From positions 372,001 to 436,000 of the forward strand of contig NZ_CP047357.1 of assembly GCF_030408835.1 (NCBI RefSeq): 64,000 nt of DNA, given 5' to 3'. Shown piece after piece: positions 35,501-43,962 of this stretch. Origin of the DNA: Corynebacterium freneyi (GTDB lineage: Bacteria; Actinomycetota; Actinomycetes; Mycobacteriales; Mycobacteriaceae). Numbering within the stretch: the stretch's first letter is position 1; every line of letters begins with the position of its first letter. The position numbers and the translations under genes were made by a program. A model generated the notes under the pieces. That model was given only the letters and a program-made list of their open reading frames with translations. It ran no database searches and was not told the origin of the DNA.

Positions 35501-37040
35501 CAGCATCTCGGTCGCCTCCCTCATCGCGGAGCTCCGCCGCCGCGGCGCGGCCATCACCATCCGCGAAGCATGGGAAGCTTCGACGGTCGAGGACCTCGCC
35601 CGACGTTTGTCCGGGCGATTCACCTCGGAGAACGGTGACCGCGGGGAACCCGGCGACGTGTCGACGGCCGTCGCCGGCCCCCTCCCCGCGACCGCCGTCG
35701 ACGGCCCGATGCTGCGGTGGATCCGCCGACGCGGCGAGTGGAAGAGTTACGCGCTCCTGCTCCCGCTGCGCATTACGGATTCGGTGACGCCGGAGCGGGT
35801 GCGCGGCGCCCTGGTCGCGGTGGCGCGGGCCCATCCCGCGCTGGCGTCGCGCTGGATCCCCCGCGACGACGGGACATGGGAGGTGATCCCCTGCTCCCCG
35901 CGCGTCGCCGTGTCAGTTCATCCGGAGCTCGCCGGGGAGAACATCGGCGATGCGGCGCGGAAGGCTCTCGCGGACCTCGACCCGGGAGAGGGCGTGCTCC
36001 TGTCCGCCGCGGTGCCGGCTGAGCCCGATGCCGCGACCGTCGTCGTCTGCATCCATCATCTCGCCTGCGATTCCTTTTCCTTGCGGGTGATCCTCGAGGA
36101 TCTGCGGACCGTGTGGGATCAGCCCGGCGAAACCCCGCCCGAGGAGCCGGCGACCCCGTTCGAATGGGAGGAGTGGCGCCGGTTCCCCGTGCCCGGGGCC
36201 GACGAGTACTGGGAATCGGTCCTGGGGCGTCTGACCACGCTGCCCCGCGACGCGGCACCGGCGACCTACGGCGAAACGAGGACGAAGGGAACGATAGTCC
36301 CCATCACCGCAGATCAGGCCCGGGTATGCGGCGAAAACGTCGTCCTCGCCGCCTACGCCTGCGCGTGGGCCGAGACGATGGGGGACACGGAGCCGGCGCC
36401 CGTGTCGGTGATCCTCGAGGAGCACGGCCGGCGCGCGACGCGATCGCCGATTGACGAAAGGCCCCCGGTCGACGAAAGACCCCCGATGGACGGACGTTCG
36501 TCCCCCGGGCCGCGGTCTCGCGGCCAGGTGCCGGACGTCGGCCGCACGGTCGGTTGGTTGAGCACCCTCTTCCCGCACGTCATCGGCGGGCAGGAGCCGC
36601 CGACGCCGGCCGAGCTGCAATCGCCGGGCACGGTGGCCAACTGGTTGGGCGCCGTGGCGCGCGCCAGGGACGCCGTCGGCGACTACGGGCCCGCGGCCTG
36701 GACGAAAGGCGCGCTCGCGGACGACGGCGGCTGGGCCCCGGCGGACTCGCTCGTCGTGTTCCTCGGCCACACTTCCAGCGCCCTGGGCGGCGGAGGGACC
36801 GTATCGGCGTCGACCGCCCCCGCCACCGCGGCGGCGCTGCCGACGGAGACCGCGCCGGGCATGGTCTGCCCGCACGCCGTCGAGCTCAGCGTGGGCGTCG
36901 ACGTCCGCGCCGATGGCGCGGCGTTGTCGACCGTGTGGCGATGGCAGCCCACGATCGCCGATGACGTGGCGGAAGAACTGCGAAATGCGTTCCATCGCGC
37001 GGTCGCGCTGCTGTCCGGGGATTCGGGGGGCGGAGCCTGA
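32499..37040 (+). CDS. Non-ribosomal peptide synthetase 3: C-A-PCP-C (MbtE/MbtF type)
   Basis: A 1513-residue NRPS. Condensation domain 1 has HHAVIDAWS at 134. The adenylation domain has [13 protein letters not shown] from 615, NFYGPTETT at 757, [23 protein letters not shown] and LDANGKTRI. The carrier Ser1002 lies in MGIDSIS, and the terminal condensation-like domain has HHLACDSFS at 1186. The hand-read A-domain residues (D-A-Q-T-L-L-F-V-E) are not a standard code; N-hydroxylysine is a pathway-based guess. There is no thioesterase, so the final C-like domain may release the chain by cyclisation, as proposed for the terminal caprolactam of mycobactins. Residues about 1315-1345 contain a repeated DERPP unit. 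The stop overlaps the hydrolase start (TGATG). Confidence 0.9.
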   Translation: MTDAPEILRLSPLQVGLVAWHDIFGGEEGYTVAAAMDVAGPLDRGALKEACATVVGRHPQLCARFRRPEGAGAVMAVPPKPTLTWAEREATPEDLAAVTDECCRGDWDLAGGRTHRFALITVGPDRHRLVLGFHHAVIDAWSLGIVAEEIATAYGFGAPALPPAPALRDYAAWLATQSGEEDAAWWRDYLAGLPGPTAVARGSAEVVAETDADAADAASPAPRTTVRDLTDAEGSDLEAAARRLGITPAALAITAWGLVVSRMIGESDFVLGVSIAGRPASVAGIDRLVGALTTTVPLRIRLIPGEAIGDACRRVHADLAAVAEHGALPPHLIEEAAGIADLFDVAVIMHNVPRLDGQAVELPDGTSWSAVDRDTYSHYPLVCAPGSVGGRWYVALDDDRGRLPGAFDPDDVIEQVREAIASICADPAGDYRGRGAVREVVVAGGAQDAHDAGDPEPGRAGGIDAAVWARAAETPDALALWADGRWWTYSELVRWAQGMATLLREKGIGPGDRVAIRLPRRAEYIGSLLAVLRAGAVAVPVDPAAPSERSRLILQRGGVRAVIGDGAEGRDDGARDGAEAGVRRIVPVAVSDVEPDETVGEPRNRAAHDDPAYVVFTSGSTGVPKGVVATHGGILALHRNHALRIYGSVEPRHGRLRVAHVWSFAFDAAWQPQLALLSGHELVLLDEETRRDPDRVVSILRDLEVDMIDTSPSMLKPLRRAGLLERGGLQILALGSEDISPDVWDDLAACESVAVHNFYGPTETTVEVTSARVTPGSRPMIGEPAIGTRAYVLGADFSSVPAGWPGELYVGGPQVAHGYMGDAPLTAAHFVAEPGHPGRRMYRTGDIVRLTDGEGGLTYLGRADRQVKVRGHRIELGEIEAGLRRCGGVEDAAVTTVDDALGTRVVAVVVGDAEPGEIRDRARKILPRYLVPDRILVVDAIPLDANGKTRIRELAAEPGDDDPGRREPVTVAQRIVADAIRSLCGIESVGLDDELRAMGIDSISVASLIAELRRRGAAITIREAWEASTVEDLARRLSGRFTSENGDRGEPGDVSTAVAGPLPATAVDGPMLRWIRRRGEWKSYALLLPLRITDSVTPERVRGALVAVARAHPALASRWIPRDDGTWEVIPCSPRVAVSVHPELAGENIGDAARKALADLDPGEGVLLSAAVPAEPDAATVVVCIHHLACDSFSLRVILEDLRTVWDQPGETPPEEPATPFEWEEWRRFPVPGADEYWESVLGRLTTLPRDAAPATYGETRTKGTIVPITADQARVCGENVVLAAYACAWAETMGDTEPAPVSVILEEHGRRATRSPIDERPPVDERPPMDGRSSPGPRSRGQVPDVGRTVGWLSTLFPHVIGGQEPPTPAELQSPGTVANWLGAVARARDAVGDYGPAAWTKGALADDGGWAPADSLVVFLGHTSSALGGGGTVSASTAPATAAALPTETAPGMVCPHAVELSVGVDVRADGAALSTVWRWQPTIADDVAEELRNAFHRAVALLSGDSGGGA

Positions 37041-37918
37041 TGCACGTCGGCATGCACGTCGACGTCCCCGGCGGAGCCCTGCACGTCGCCGTCGACGGGG
37101 AGGGCCCGCCCGTCGTCATGCTGATGGGCGCCGGGGCGCCCGGGCGGGTGTGGCAGGCCCATCACGCCCCGGCCCTCCGGGCGCTCGGGTACTCGACGTG
37201 GGTCGTGGACTGGCGCGGCACGGGGCGAAGCTCGCCGTGGGCCGCCGGATATTCCTGGGCCGACTGCGTGGACGACGTCGACGCGGTGCTCGGGGAAATC
37301 GGGCCCGGGCCGGCCGCGATCGTGGGTACGTCGATGGGCGCCCGCGTCGCCGTCCACCTCGCCGAGCGCAGGCCCGACGACGTGGCGGCGCTGGTGCTGC
37401 TGGCGTTGGGCGATGAGCCCGGCCCTGCCGGGGAACTGTACGCTCGGGCCGTCGCCCGGTACTCCGGGGAAGCCGGGCATGCGGGGCAGGCAGGGCATGC
37501 CGGACGCGACCGCGACGTGTGGGCCGCGATCCAGGCTCTCGCGCTGTCGCCGGCGACGCTGCGGGATCCGGTCCGGGGCCGCGATTTCGTCGACATGCTG
37601 ACGATTTCGGAACCCCCGCGCGGTGCCTCCGCCCATTTCGGTTCGGCCATCGGCGCGGAACCCGTGGCGCGGGCCGCGGCACGGGTTCGGTGCCCCGCGC
37701 ATGTGGTGGCCTTCGCCGACGACATCATCGCCCCGGTGGGCGCGGTGTCGCGGCTGGCCGCGGCATTTCCGCGGGGGACGCTCCGCACAGTGCCCGACGC
37801 CGGCCATCTCGGCTATCTCGAACAAGAGGAGGCCACGGCGGCGGTTATCGCGGACGCCCTCGCCGGGACGTTCCCGGTGCGGGGCCCGGCCCATCGGGAA
37901 GCGGCTGCCCGGGGATGA
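37040..37918 (+). CDS. Alpha/beta hydrolase at the end of the NRPS operon
   Basis: A 292-residue alpha/beta-fold hydrolase. The oxyanion segment MLMGAGAPGRVW follows strand 3; the nucleophile is Ser98 in VGTSMGARVA. The likely acid is in FADDIIAP and the histidine in DAGHLGYLEQEE. A short AGHAGQAGHAGR repeat (near 37470-37505) interrupts the cap region. It overlaps NRPS 3 by one base and is last in the operon. It could release or hydrolyse the siderophore (ferric-siderophore esterase or lactonase), or be a second thioesterase; sequence alone does not decide. Confidence 0.8.
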   Translation: MHVGMHVDVPGGALHVAVDGEGPPVVMLMGAGAPGRVWQAHHAPALRALGYSTWVVDWRGTGRSSPWAAGYSWADCVDDVDAVLGEIGPGPAAIVGTSMGARVAVHLAERRPDDVAALVLLALGDEPGPAGELYARAVARYSGEAGHAGQAGHAGRDRDVWAAIQALALSPATLRDPVRGRDFVDMLTISEPPRGASAHFGSAIGAEPVARAAARVRCPAHVVAFADDIIAPVGAVSRLAAAFPRGTLRTVPDAGHLGYLEQEEATAAVIADALAGTFPVRGPAHREAAARG

Positions 37919-37946
37919 CCCCGGGGCCGGGGCGGGCGCCGGGAAC

Positions 37947-38933
37947 TCAGGATTCGATTTCCGACATGAAGGTGTCCCACACCTGGGGCAGGCCTTCGAC
38001 GGTCGTCGGGTCCTCGCCGGCGGCGATGGCCGCGAGGTCGACCGCGGTGCCGAAGAACGAGAACGGCGTCGCGACGAACCAGAGTTCGCCGAGCGTCCGG
38101 ATCCTCGTGCCCGTGAGGGATGACGCGGTGGGCAACTCGAACAGGGCGTCGGCGGTGTAGTACGTGCCCTCCGGGGCAACGATGAGGTCGGCGTCCTGCT
38201 CCGGGATCAGTTCGGGGGACAGGTCGACCCAGGCGGTGCCGGCGTCGCGCTTTTGGAACTCCGGGCGGTCGAAACCGGCGTCGGCGATGAGCGTCGAGCT
38301 CGGTGCGCCCGGCGGCATGGTGAAGTTCATGGTGCCGAAGGTGTTGCCGAGCAGCGACAGGGTGCGGCCGTCGGACTTCTTCCCGGCCTCGTCGAGGCGC
38401 TTCTGGATGGCCGCGATTTGCCTGGCGACGCGCTCCTCGTCGGCGCCGAGCAACTCCCCGTTCCTCTCCGTCAGTTCCCTCCAGTCGCCCGTGATGGGGA
38501 GCACGACGGTCGGGGCGATCTCCGACAGCTTGTCGAACTGCAGGCCGGTGGGGCCCTCGGGGCCGGTGCCCAGGAGCATGTCGGGTTCCAGCGCGTCGAC
38601 TTCCTCCAGCGGCGGCAGTTCGACGGTCCCGACCTCGCGGAGCTCGACCCCGGCGCCCCTGAGGATCGCGTCGGCTCCTACGTCGGATGCCGAGGTGTAG
38701 ACGATGGCGGGCCGCAGGCCCGCGGCGAGTGCGGCGATGCCGGCGTTTTCGTCGAAAGCGACGAGCATGGCCGGCTCGGTCGGGACGGTCGCCTCGCCCA
38801 CTTCGTGGGTCACCGTGCGGGTGGTGCTCGAATCGGTTGCGCCTGTGGTTTCCGTCTCCGCGGAGCAACCTGCGAAAAAGAGGGCGGTGGCGGCGCCGCA
38901 TGCCATGGCGAGGCGGGCGACTTTTCGGTTCAT
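37947..38933 (-). CDS. Ferric-siderophore-binding lipoprotein, FecB/periplasmic-binding type
   Basis: A 328-residue lipoprotein. The signal peptide ends in the lipobox LFFAGC with lipidated Cys23. The mature protein follows the class III binding-protein pattern: VPTEPAMLVAFDENAGIAALAAG, ALEPDMLLG, FDKLSEIAPTVVL, a long helix (RQIAAIQKRLDEAGKK) and DLIVAPEG. It would capture the ferric siderophore outside the membrane for the FecCD/FecE importer. AAGGA lies six bases before the ATG. A DtxR-like box lies 59 bases upstream of the start (38992-39010). It converges with the hydrolase gene. Confidence 0.9.
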   Translation of the reverse strand: MNRKVARLAMACGAATALFFAGCSAETETTGATDSSTTRTVTHEVGEATVPTEPAMLVAFDENAGIAALAAGLRPAIVYTSASDVGADAILRGAGVELREVGTVELPPLEEVDALEPDMLLGTGPEGPTGLQFDKLSEIAPTVVLPITGDWRELTERNGELLGADEERVARQIAAIQKRLDEAGKKSDGRTLSLLGNTFGTMNFTMPPGAPSSTLIADAGFDRPEFQKRDAGTAWVDLSPELIPEQDADLIVAPEGTYYTADALFELPTASSLTGTRIRTLGELWFVATPFSFFGTAVDLAAIAAGEDPTTVEGLPQVWDTFMSEIES

Positions 38934-38991
38934 GAAGTTTTCCTTGATGTCGGTTGAACGGTGGCGGGCTGAAAGAACGGAACTCGGCCGG

Positions 38992-39010
38992 TGAGGTAAG
39001 CGTCACCTTA
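38992..39010 (-). promoter_or_regulatory. DtxR/IdeR-like iron box upstream of the binding lipoprotein gene
   Basis: Bases 38992-39010 (TGAGGTAAGCGTCACCTTA) match the DtxR consensus at about 14 of 19 positions, with both half-sites clear. On the minus strand it lies between a TTTAAT/TAATTA -10-like stretch and the start codon at 38933, a usual place for an iron-dependent repressor. Confidence 0.72.
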
Positions 39011-39334
39011 ATTAAATGTGAAAGGCATTGCTAAGGTGGGGGTGGCGGGCCCGCCGCGCCACCCCCGCGTCACCGCCGCGCCACCGCCGGGTCTCCGGGT
39101 GCGGCCCCGCCCGGCGGCTCTGAGGTCGCCCTTACCGGAGATCCCACCATGAGGGGGCCGCGGCCCGCCCGTACTGCTAGACTCACAGAGTCCAATAACG
39201 TCCACTATCAGCACACCCGCGCGCGCGGACGCCCCGGTACCACCCGGGGCGGCTCCGCCCCGGCGCCCCGACCACCGCAAACGCCCACCGGCGCGCGGCG
39301 GGGGTCGTCGTAAAGCGGGTTCAGGAGGATGCAC
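39011..39334 (+). promoter_or_regulatory. Upstream region of the secY-adk unit
   Basis: No gene is seen in this 324-base stretch. A possible -10 TAGACT lies at 39178-39183 without a clear -35; if used, the mRNA leader is about 145 bases. The segment 39040-39110 is a C-rich repeat-like stretch (CCGCGCCACCCCCGCGTCACCGCCGCGCCACC). AGGAGG at 39323-39328 is the secY ribosome binding site. Confidence 0.35.
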
Positions 39335-40669
39335 GTGCCTTCCGGTTTCCTGGCGGCCCTGCGTGACCCCGACCTGCGGAAGAAGATCCTGTTCACACTG
39401 GGCATGATCATTCTGTACCGCATCGGCGCGCAGATCCCCACCCCGGGCGTCGACTACCAGACGGTGGCGGCACGCCTTGAGCAGATCACGCAGGACCAGT
39501 CCAGCGTGTACTCGCTCATCAACTTGTTCTCGGGCGGCGCCCTGCTGCAGATGGCCATCTTCGGCATCGGCATCATGCCGTACATCACCGCGTCCATCAT
39601 CGTGCAGCTGTTGACGGTGGTGATCCCGCACTTCGAGCAGCTGAAGAAGGAAGGCCAATCCGGCCAGGCCAAGATGACGCAGTACACGCGCTATCTGACG
39701 GTCGCCCTGGCGCTGCTGCAGTCGTCCGGCATTGTGGCCATGGCCGACCGCGGCGCTCTGCTCGGCGGCAACCAGTCGCTGCTGGTCGAGGGGGCGGGCC
39801 TGTTTGACATGGTCGTCATGGTCCTGGTGCTCACCTCGGGTGCGGTGCTGGTGATGTGGTTCGGTGAGCTCATCACCGACCGCGGCGTCGGCAACGGCAT
39901 GTCCCTGCTCATCTTCGCCGGCATCGCCGCGCAGATGCCCGCCGAGGGCGCCAACATCCTGCAGTCCGCCGGCGGCCTGGTGTTCGCCACGGTGATGGCC
40001 GCGGTGCTGGTGCTCGTCGTCGGCGTCATCTTCATCGAGCAGGGTCAGCGCCGCATTCCGGTGCAGTACGCCAAGCGGATGGTCGGTCGCCGCCAGTACG
40101 GCGGGTCGTCGACGTACCTGCCGCTGAAGGTCAACCAGGCCGGCGTCATCCCGGTCATCTTCGCCTCGTCGCTGATTTACGTGCCGGTGCTGATCACGCA
40201 GATCGTGCAGTCCGGGCAGGACAATCCGTCGCAGGACAACTGGTGGCAGCGCAACGTCATCCAGTACCTGCTGTCCCCGTCGAGCTGGCAGTACATCGTG
40301 CTGTTCTTCGCCATGATCGTGTTCTTCTCGTACTTCTACACCTCGGTGCAGTACGACCCGAACGATCAGGCGGAGAACATGAAGAAGTACGGCGGCTTCA
40401 TCCCGGGCTTCCGCCCCGGCCGCCCGACCGCCGAGTACCTCGGCTACGTCATCACCCGCCTGCTGGCGGTCGGCTCCCTGTACCTGGCGCTCATCGCGGT
40501 GCTGCCGAACTTCATGCTCGATCTGGGCATCGGCGGCTCCCAGGGCGGCATGTCCGGCGGTATGTTCGGTGGTACGGCTCTGCTGATTCTCGTGTCCGTC
40601 GCGCTGACCACCGTGAAGCAGATCGAAAGCCAGCTCATGCAACGCAACTATGAAGGGTTCCTGAAGTAA
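39335..40669 (+). CDS. secY: Preprotein translocase channel subunit SecY
   Basis: A 444-residue protein with ten hydrophobic segments and SecY landmarks: [59 protein letters not shown] (plug and pore region), [13 protein letters not shown], and the C-terminal [36 protein letters not shown] at 39335 was chosen over ATG at 39329: AGGAGG (39323-39328) touches the ATG but is six bases from the GTG, and the resulting N-terminus fits the family. The stop overlaps the adk start (TAATG). In standard spc order it would follow rplO. Confidence 0.97.
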   Translation: MPSGFLAALRDPDLRKKILFTLGMIILYRIGAQIPTPGVDYQTVAARLEQITQDQSSVYSLINLFSGGALLQMAIFGIGIMPYITASIIVQLLTVVIPHFEQLKKEGQSGQAKMTQYTRYLTVALALLQSSGIVAMADRGALLGGNQSLLVEGAGLFDMVVMVLVLTSGAVLVMWFGELITDRGVGNGMSLLIFAGIAAQMPAEGANILQSAGGLVFATVMAAVLVLVVGVIFIEQGQRRIPVQYAKRMVGRRQYGGSSTYLPLKVNQAGVIPVIFASSLIYVPVLITQIVQSGQDNPSQDNWWQRNVIQYLLSPSSWQYIVLFFAMIVFFSYFYTSVQYDPNDQAENMKKYGGFIPGFRPGRPTAEYLGYVITRLLAVGSLYLALIAVLPNFMLDLGIGGSQGGMSGGMFGGTALLILVSVALTTVKQIESQLMQRNYEGFLK

Positions 40670-41220
40670 TGCGACTCGTTCTCCTTGGTCCCCCCGGTGC
40701 CGGCAAGGGCACCCAGGCCGCCATTCTCTCCGAGAAGCTCGGCGTCCCCCACATTTCCACCGGCGATCTGTTCCGCGCGAACATTGGCGAGGGCACGCCG
40801 CTGGGCCTCGAGGCGAAGTCCTACATGGACGCCGGCAACCTGGTTCCCGACGACGTGACCGTCCGCATGGTCGAGTCCCGTCTGGCGGAGGACGACGCGA
40901 AGGCCGGTTTCCTGCTCGACGGTTTCCCCCGCACGGTTCCGCAGGCCGATGAGCTGGAGCGCATCCTGAAGGGTCTGGGCCTGAAGCTCGACGGCGTCGT
41001 GCAGTTCGACGTGTCGGAGGATGTCGTGGTGGAGCGCATGCTCGCCCGCGGTCGCGCCGACGACACCGAGGAGGTCATCCGCAACCGGATGCAGGTCTAC
41101 GCCCGCGAGACCGCGCCGCTGCTGGACCACTACTCGGACATGGTCATCAGGATCAAGGCCGAGGCTTCGGTGGAGGAGATCAACGCGGCGACGATGGCCG
41201 AGCTGGACAAGCTGAAGTAG
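40669..41220 (+). CDS. adk: Adenylate kinase, short-LID form
   Basis: A 183-residue enzyme that converts ATP and AMP to two ADP. It has the P-loop [13 protein letters not shown], the AMP-binding GDLFRAN and DGFPRT motifs, and a LID reduced to [15 protein letters not shown] instead of the long, sometimes zinc-binding LID of 214-residue forms. The short type is usual in mycobacteria and corynebacteria. It is coupled to secY by a one-base overlap and followed by a strong terminator. Confidence 0.98.
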   Translation: MRLVLLGPPGAGKGTQAAILSEKLGVPHISTGDLFRANIGEGTPLGLEAKSYMDAGNLVPDDVTVRMVESRLAEDDAKAGFLLDGFPRTVPQADELERILKGLGLKLDGVVQFDVSEDVVVERMLARGRADDTEEVIRNRMQVYARETAPLLDHYSDMVIRIKAEASVEEINAATMAELDKLK

Positions 41221-41272
41221 GTCCCTTCCGGCGGTGCCGGGGCCCGGCGTCCCGGTGCTGCTTGACGACGAC

Positions 41273-41307
41273 CCGGCGTGCGCGATGTGTCGCGTGCGCC
41301 GGTTTTT
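41273..41307 (+). terminator. Rho-independent terminator after adk
   Basis: A 13-pair stem (41273-41285 with 41290-41302, two G-T pairs, loop TGTG) is followed directly by TTTTT (41303-41307). It ends the secY-adk unit; map then has its own promoter. Confidence 0.93.
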
Positions 41308-41362
41308 CATGCCCGGGTGGCGCCGTGGCGTGGGCGTGGGCGTGGTTTGTCGCGGGGCGGGG

Positions 41363-41368
41363 TAGTCT
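41363..41368 (+). promoter_or_regulatory. Putative leaderless promoter -10 of map
   Basis: TAGTCT (TANNNT) ends eight bases before the GTG start of map at 41377, with no ribosome binding site between. This spacing places the transcription start at or next to the start codon, the usual leaderless pattern in actinobacteria. Confidence 0.5.
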
Positions 41369-41376
41369 GGCCGATC

Positions 41377-42177
41377 GTGATCAGAATTCGACGCAAGCGC
41401 CCCTCCGTCCCCGCGAAGTCGCCCGCCGAGCTCGACGCCATGCAGGCCGCCGGCGAGATCGTCGGTCGCGCGTTGACGGCGGTGCGGGATGCGGCGGCGC
41501 CGGGCGTGACGACGCAGGATCTCAACGACATCGCCCACGAGGTCATCACGTCGGCGGGCGCGGTGCCGTCGTTTCTCGGGTACGAGGGTTTTCCGGCGTC
41601 GGTGTGCGCGTCGGTCAACGAGGTCATCGTCCACGGCATTCCCTCCCGTGAGCGGGTGCTGCGGGAGGGGGATCTCGTGTCGATCGATTGCGGTGCGGTC
41701 CTCGACGGCTGGCACGGCGATTCGGCGTTGACGTTCGGCGTCGGCACGCTGGCCGAGGACTGGGAGAAGCTCAACATCGCCACGTCCGAGGTTCTGGAGG
41801 CCGGCATCGCGGCGATGGTCCCCGGTGCGCGTCTGACCGACATCTCCCATGCGCTGGAGCGGGCGACGCGCGCGGCGGAGCGGCGTCACGGCATCGAATT
41901 GGGCATCGTCGACGGTTACGGGGGCCACGGCATCGGCCGTGAAATGCACATGGACCCGTTCCTCGCCAACGAGGGCAAGCCGGGCAAGGGCCCGGTCATC
42001 CAGGAGGGGTCGGTGCTCGCCATCGAGCCGATGCTCATCCTCGGCGGCGAGTGGGGATCGGACGAGCTCGACGACGGGTGGACCGTGGTCACCGCCGACG
42101 GTCAGCCGGCGTCGCACTGGGAGCACACCGTGGCGGCGACGGCCGAGGGCCCGCGCATTCTCACCCCGCGGCCGTAG
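41377..42177 (+). CDS. map: Methionine aminopeptidase, type I
   Basis: A 266-residue enzyme that removes N-terminal methionine from new proteins. Metal-binding residues lie in [21 protein letters not shown] (both aspartates), GGHGIG (histidine), and AIEPM and EHTV near the end (glutamates). Length and N-terminus ([28 protein letters not shown]) agree with corynebacterial MapB-type enzymes. GTG at 41377 was chosen over a longer reading frame because the preceding residues are not family-like and a leaderless -10 (41363) fits it. Confidence 0.95.
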   Translation: MIRIRRKRPSVPAKSPAELDAMQAAGEIVGRALTAVRDAAAPGVTTQDLNDIAHEVITSAGAVPSFLGYEGFPASVCASVNEVIVHGIPSRERVLREGDLVSIDCGAVLDGWHGDSALTFGVGTLAEDWEKLNIATSEVLEAGIAAMVPGARLTDISHALERATRAAERRHGIELGIVDGYGGHGIGREMHMDPFLANEGKPGKGPVIQEGSVLAIEPMLILGGEWGSDELDDGWTVVTADGQPASHWEHTVAATAEGPRILTPRP

Positions 42178-42261
42178 CCGCCGGATCGCCGCGCCCGTAG
42201 CCCCGGACTCACAGGGGCAGCGGTGAAGGGTGCTCACCGGGTCTTTTCCCGGTTTTCGGGA

Positions 42262-42267
42262 TAGGAT
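42262..42267 (+). promoter_or_regulatory. Putative leaderless promoter -10 of the 42275 gene
   Basis: TAGGAT (TANNNT) ends seven bases before the ATG at 42275, and no convincing ribosome binding site is present. This is the same arrangement as at map. Confidence 0.45.
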
Positions 42268-42274
42268 GTCCCCC

Positions 42275-43684
42275 ATGTCCGATTCTTTCTGGGAGTTGGC
42301 GATCGTCGCGTCGGACGCTCCCGCGGCGGCGATCCGACACCGGGGCAAGGTCACGCCGCTGGGCACCGGAAACCTGCCGGAGCTCATCGCGAAGGCCGCC
42401 GAACGCACCCCCACGACGGAACCCGCCACGCTCGTCCTCGTCCATCCGCGGTCGATGACCGTCGAGGTCATCGGCGGCTGGTTCGCGATGCTGTCCGAAC
42501 TCGGCGTGCATTCCGGCACCGTGCGCACCGTCGCCGACACCGAAGTGCTGGCCACCGCCCGCTTCGGGGAAGGCGACTCCCGCGAGGTCATCGTCGGCGA
42601 CGTATTCTCCGGCGAGGTCTACGGCCGCAGGGGAGCGACCGCGGGCTCCCATGAGCCGCTGGCCGTCGCCATGCCGCGGATGGTCACCGAGGCCGGCGCC
42701 CTGAAGACGTGGCCCGTGCTGGTCGGCAACGAATCCGGGTTCCAGCGGTACATGCCGCAGCTCGAGGGCAGCCACATCCGACCGGCGGCGTGCACCACCG
42801 AGATGCTCGCCGTCGGTGCCCTGGACCCGGATCGGCTGCGCACGATGATGGGCATGGAATCCCGTCGTCGCGCCGAACGGCGGGCGGCGCGGCAGGACGC
42901 GGCCCCCGCCCGGTCGAAGATCCCCTGGTGGTGGTCGCTTCGGCGGCCGGTCTTCGCGGCGCTGGCGGTCCTCGTCGCCGTGGTCGGCGTGATCGTCGCC
43001 TTCGACGGCTTCGAGGGGTCCGATCCCGACGCCACGGTCGATGAGGTCCTCGGCCCCGCGGCAGGCGGGGGCGCCGCGGGAGACGACGACTCCGGCCGTG
43101 ATCCGGCGACGGTGCCCGCCGCCGCCGGCCCGGAGACCCGGTCGGCACCCGAGCCCGTCGCACAGGGAGCGGACATTCCCTCGGCCGTCGGGTACTACTT
43201 CGACCTCTTCGACCCGGTGCCGCTGTTTTCCTCGCTGAACAACTGCTTCGACGGCGAAGGGCGCAAGTACGAGAAGCTCTCGCTCTACTGCGCCGGACGC
43301 GGCCGGGAGCTCAACGACTTCGCGGCGGCCAACGGCCTGCCGGAGCTCGCCCGGCCCGACGCCCACGTGTCCATCCACTTCGACACCCGCAACACGCTGC
43401 CCGGTCCGGTCTCCCATCACCACGAGTGCCTCATCGACTACCAATATCCCCGCGACGACGCGGTCGACGGTGCCTGGGTGGAGGTCAGCGAACCCTGCGA
43501 CCCCGACGATGAACGCTACGAGGGCCCGTGGCCCGAGGACGAGCAGGCCGACATCACCATCCACGACGTCCGGTACGTGTACGAAACCGATGAGGGCGAG
43601 CACCACCCGGTCATCAGGATCTACGGGTTGAAGGACCTCGCCGCCGTCGACGCGATCCTCGAGCACCTCGGCGTGGTGAAGTAA
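42275..43684 (+). CDS. Unknown single-pass membrane protein
   Basis: I do not recognise this 469-residue protein. Residues 1-200 are a cytoplasmic-looking alpha/beta region (SFWELAIVASDAPAAAIRHRGKV, VLVHPRSMTVEVIGGWFAMLSELG). A basic stretch (RRRAERRAARQ) precedes one transmembrane helix at about 224-245 (FAALAVLVAVVGVIVAFDGF). A Gly/Ala/Asp-rich linker follows, then an exported domain with paired cysteines (NNCFDGEGRKYEKLSLYCAGRG; HHHECLIDYQYP; SEPCDPDD), suggesting disulfides. This inside-one-helix-outside layout is seen in sensor or cell-envelope assembly proteins, but no function is claimed. Transcription appears monocistronic, with an inverted repeat downstream. Confidence 0.6.
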   Translation: MSDSFWELAIVASDAPAAAIRHRGKVTPLGTGNLPELIAKAAERTPTTEPATLVLVHPRSMTVEVIGGWFAMLSELGVHSGTVRTVADTEVLATARFGEGDSREVIVGDVFSGEVYGRRGATAGSHEPLAVAMPRMVTEAGALKTWPVLVGNESGFQRYMPQLEGSHIRPAACTTEMLAVGALDPDRLRTMMGMESRRRAERRAARQDAAPARSKIPWWWSLRRPVFAALAVLVAVVGVIVAFDGFEGSDPDATVDEVLGPAAGGGAAGDDDSGRDPATVPAAAGPETRSAPEPVAQGADIPSAVGYYFDLFDPVPLFSSLNNCFDGEGRKYEKLSLYCAGRGRELNDFAAANGLPELARPDAHVSIHFDTRNTLPGPVSHHHECLIDYQYPRDDAVDGAWVEVSEPCDPDDERYEGPWPEDEQADITIHDVRYVYETDEGEHHPVIRIYGLKDLAAVDAILEHLGVVK

Positions 43685-43710
43685 CCCGGCGGACGCGTAT
43701 CCGAACGGCC

Positions 43711-43743
43711 GTCGCAAAGCACCGCGGGACCCTGCTTTGCGAC
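43711..43743 (+). terminator. Inverted repeat, probable terminator, after the 42275 gene
   Basis: Perfect 11-base arms GTCGCAAAGCA (43711-43721) and TGCTTTGCGAC (43733-43743) with an 11-base loop lie 27 bases past the stop. There is no T run, so it could be a protein-binding palindrome instead. Confidence 0.55.
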
Positions 43744-43962
43744 GCCGACCGCCGACCCCGCCACCCCGCATCGGAACCCGGAGAACCCGCATTCGCACAC
43801 GGCGAAAAGGGTGACCGGTGCACGGGACCGCCGAATACCTGAAGTAACCTCAGGTACGTTGACCACGCTCGAGTGCGGCCCACGCGCCCACGCCCGAGCG
43901 CCGCCACCGCAGCCGCCGTGCGCCCGCATGCGCGGCCCCCGACCCCCATCGATCGAGGTCCG

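Noticed and set aside
39040..39110. C-rich repeated stretch as a CRISPR or direct-repeat array
   Set aside because: Units are short and irregular (CCGCGCCACC-like), without spacers; it is compositional bias.
39329..39334. ATG 39329 as secY start
   Set aside because: AGGAGG directly abuts it, leaving no spacer; GTG 39335 has six bases and a family-like N-terminus.
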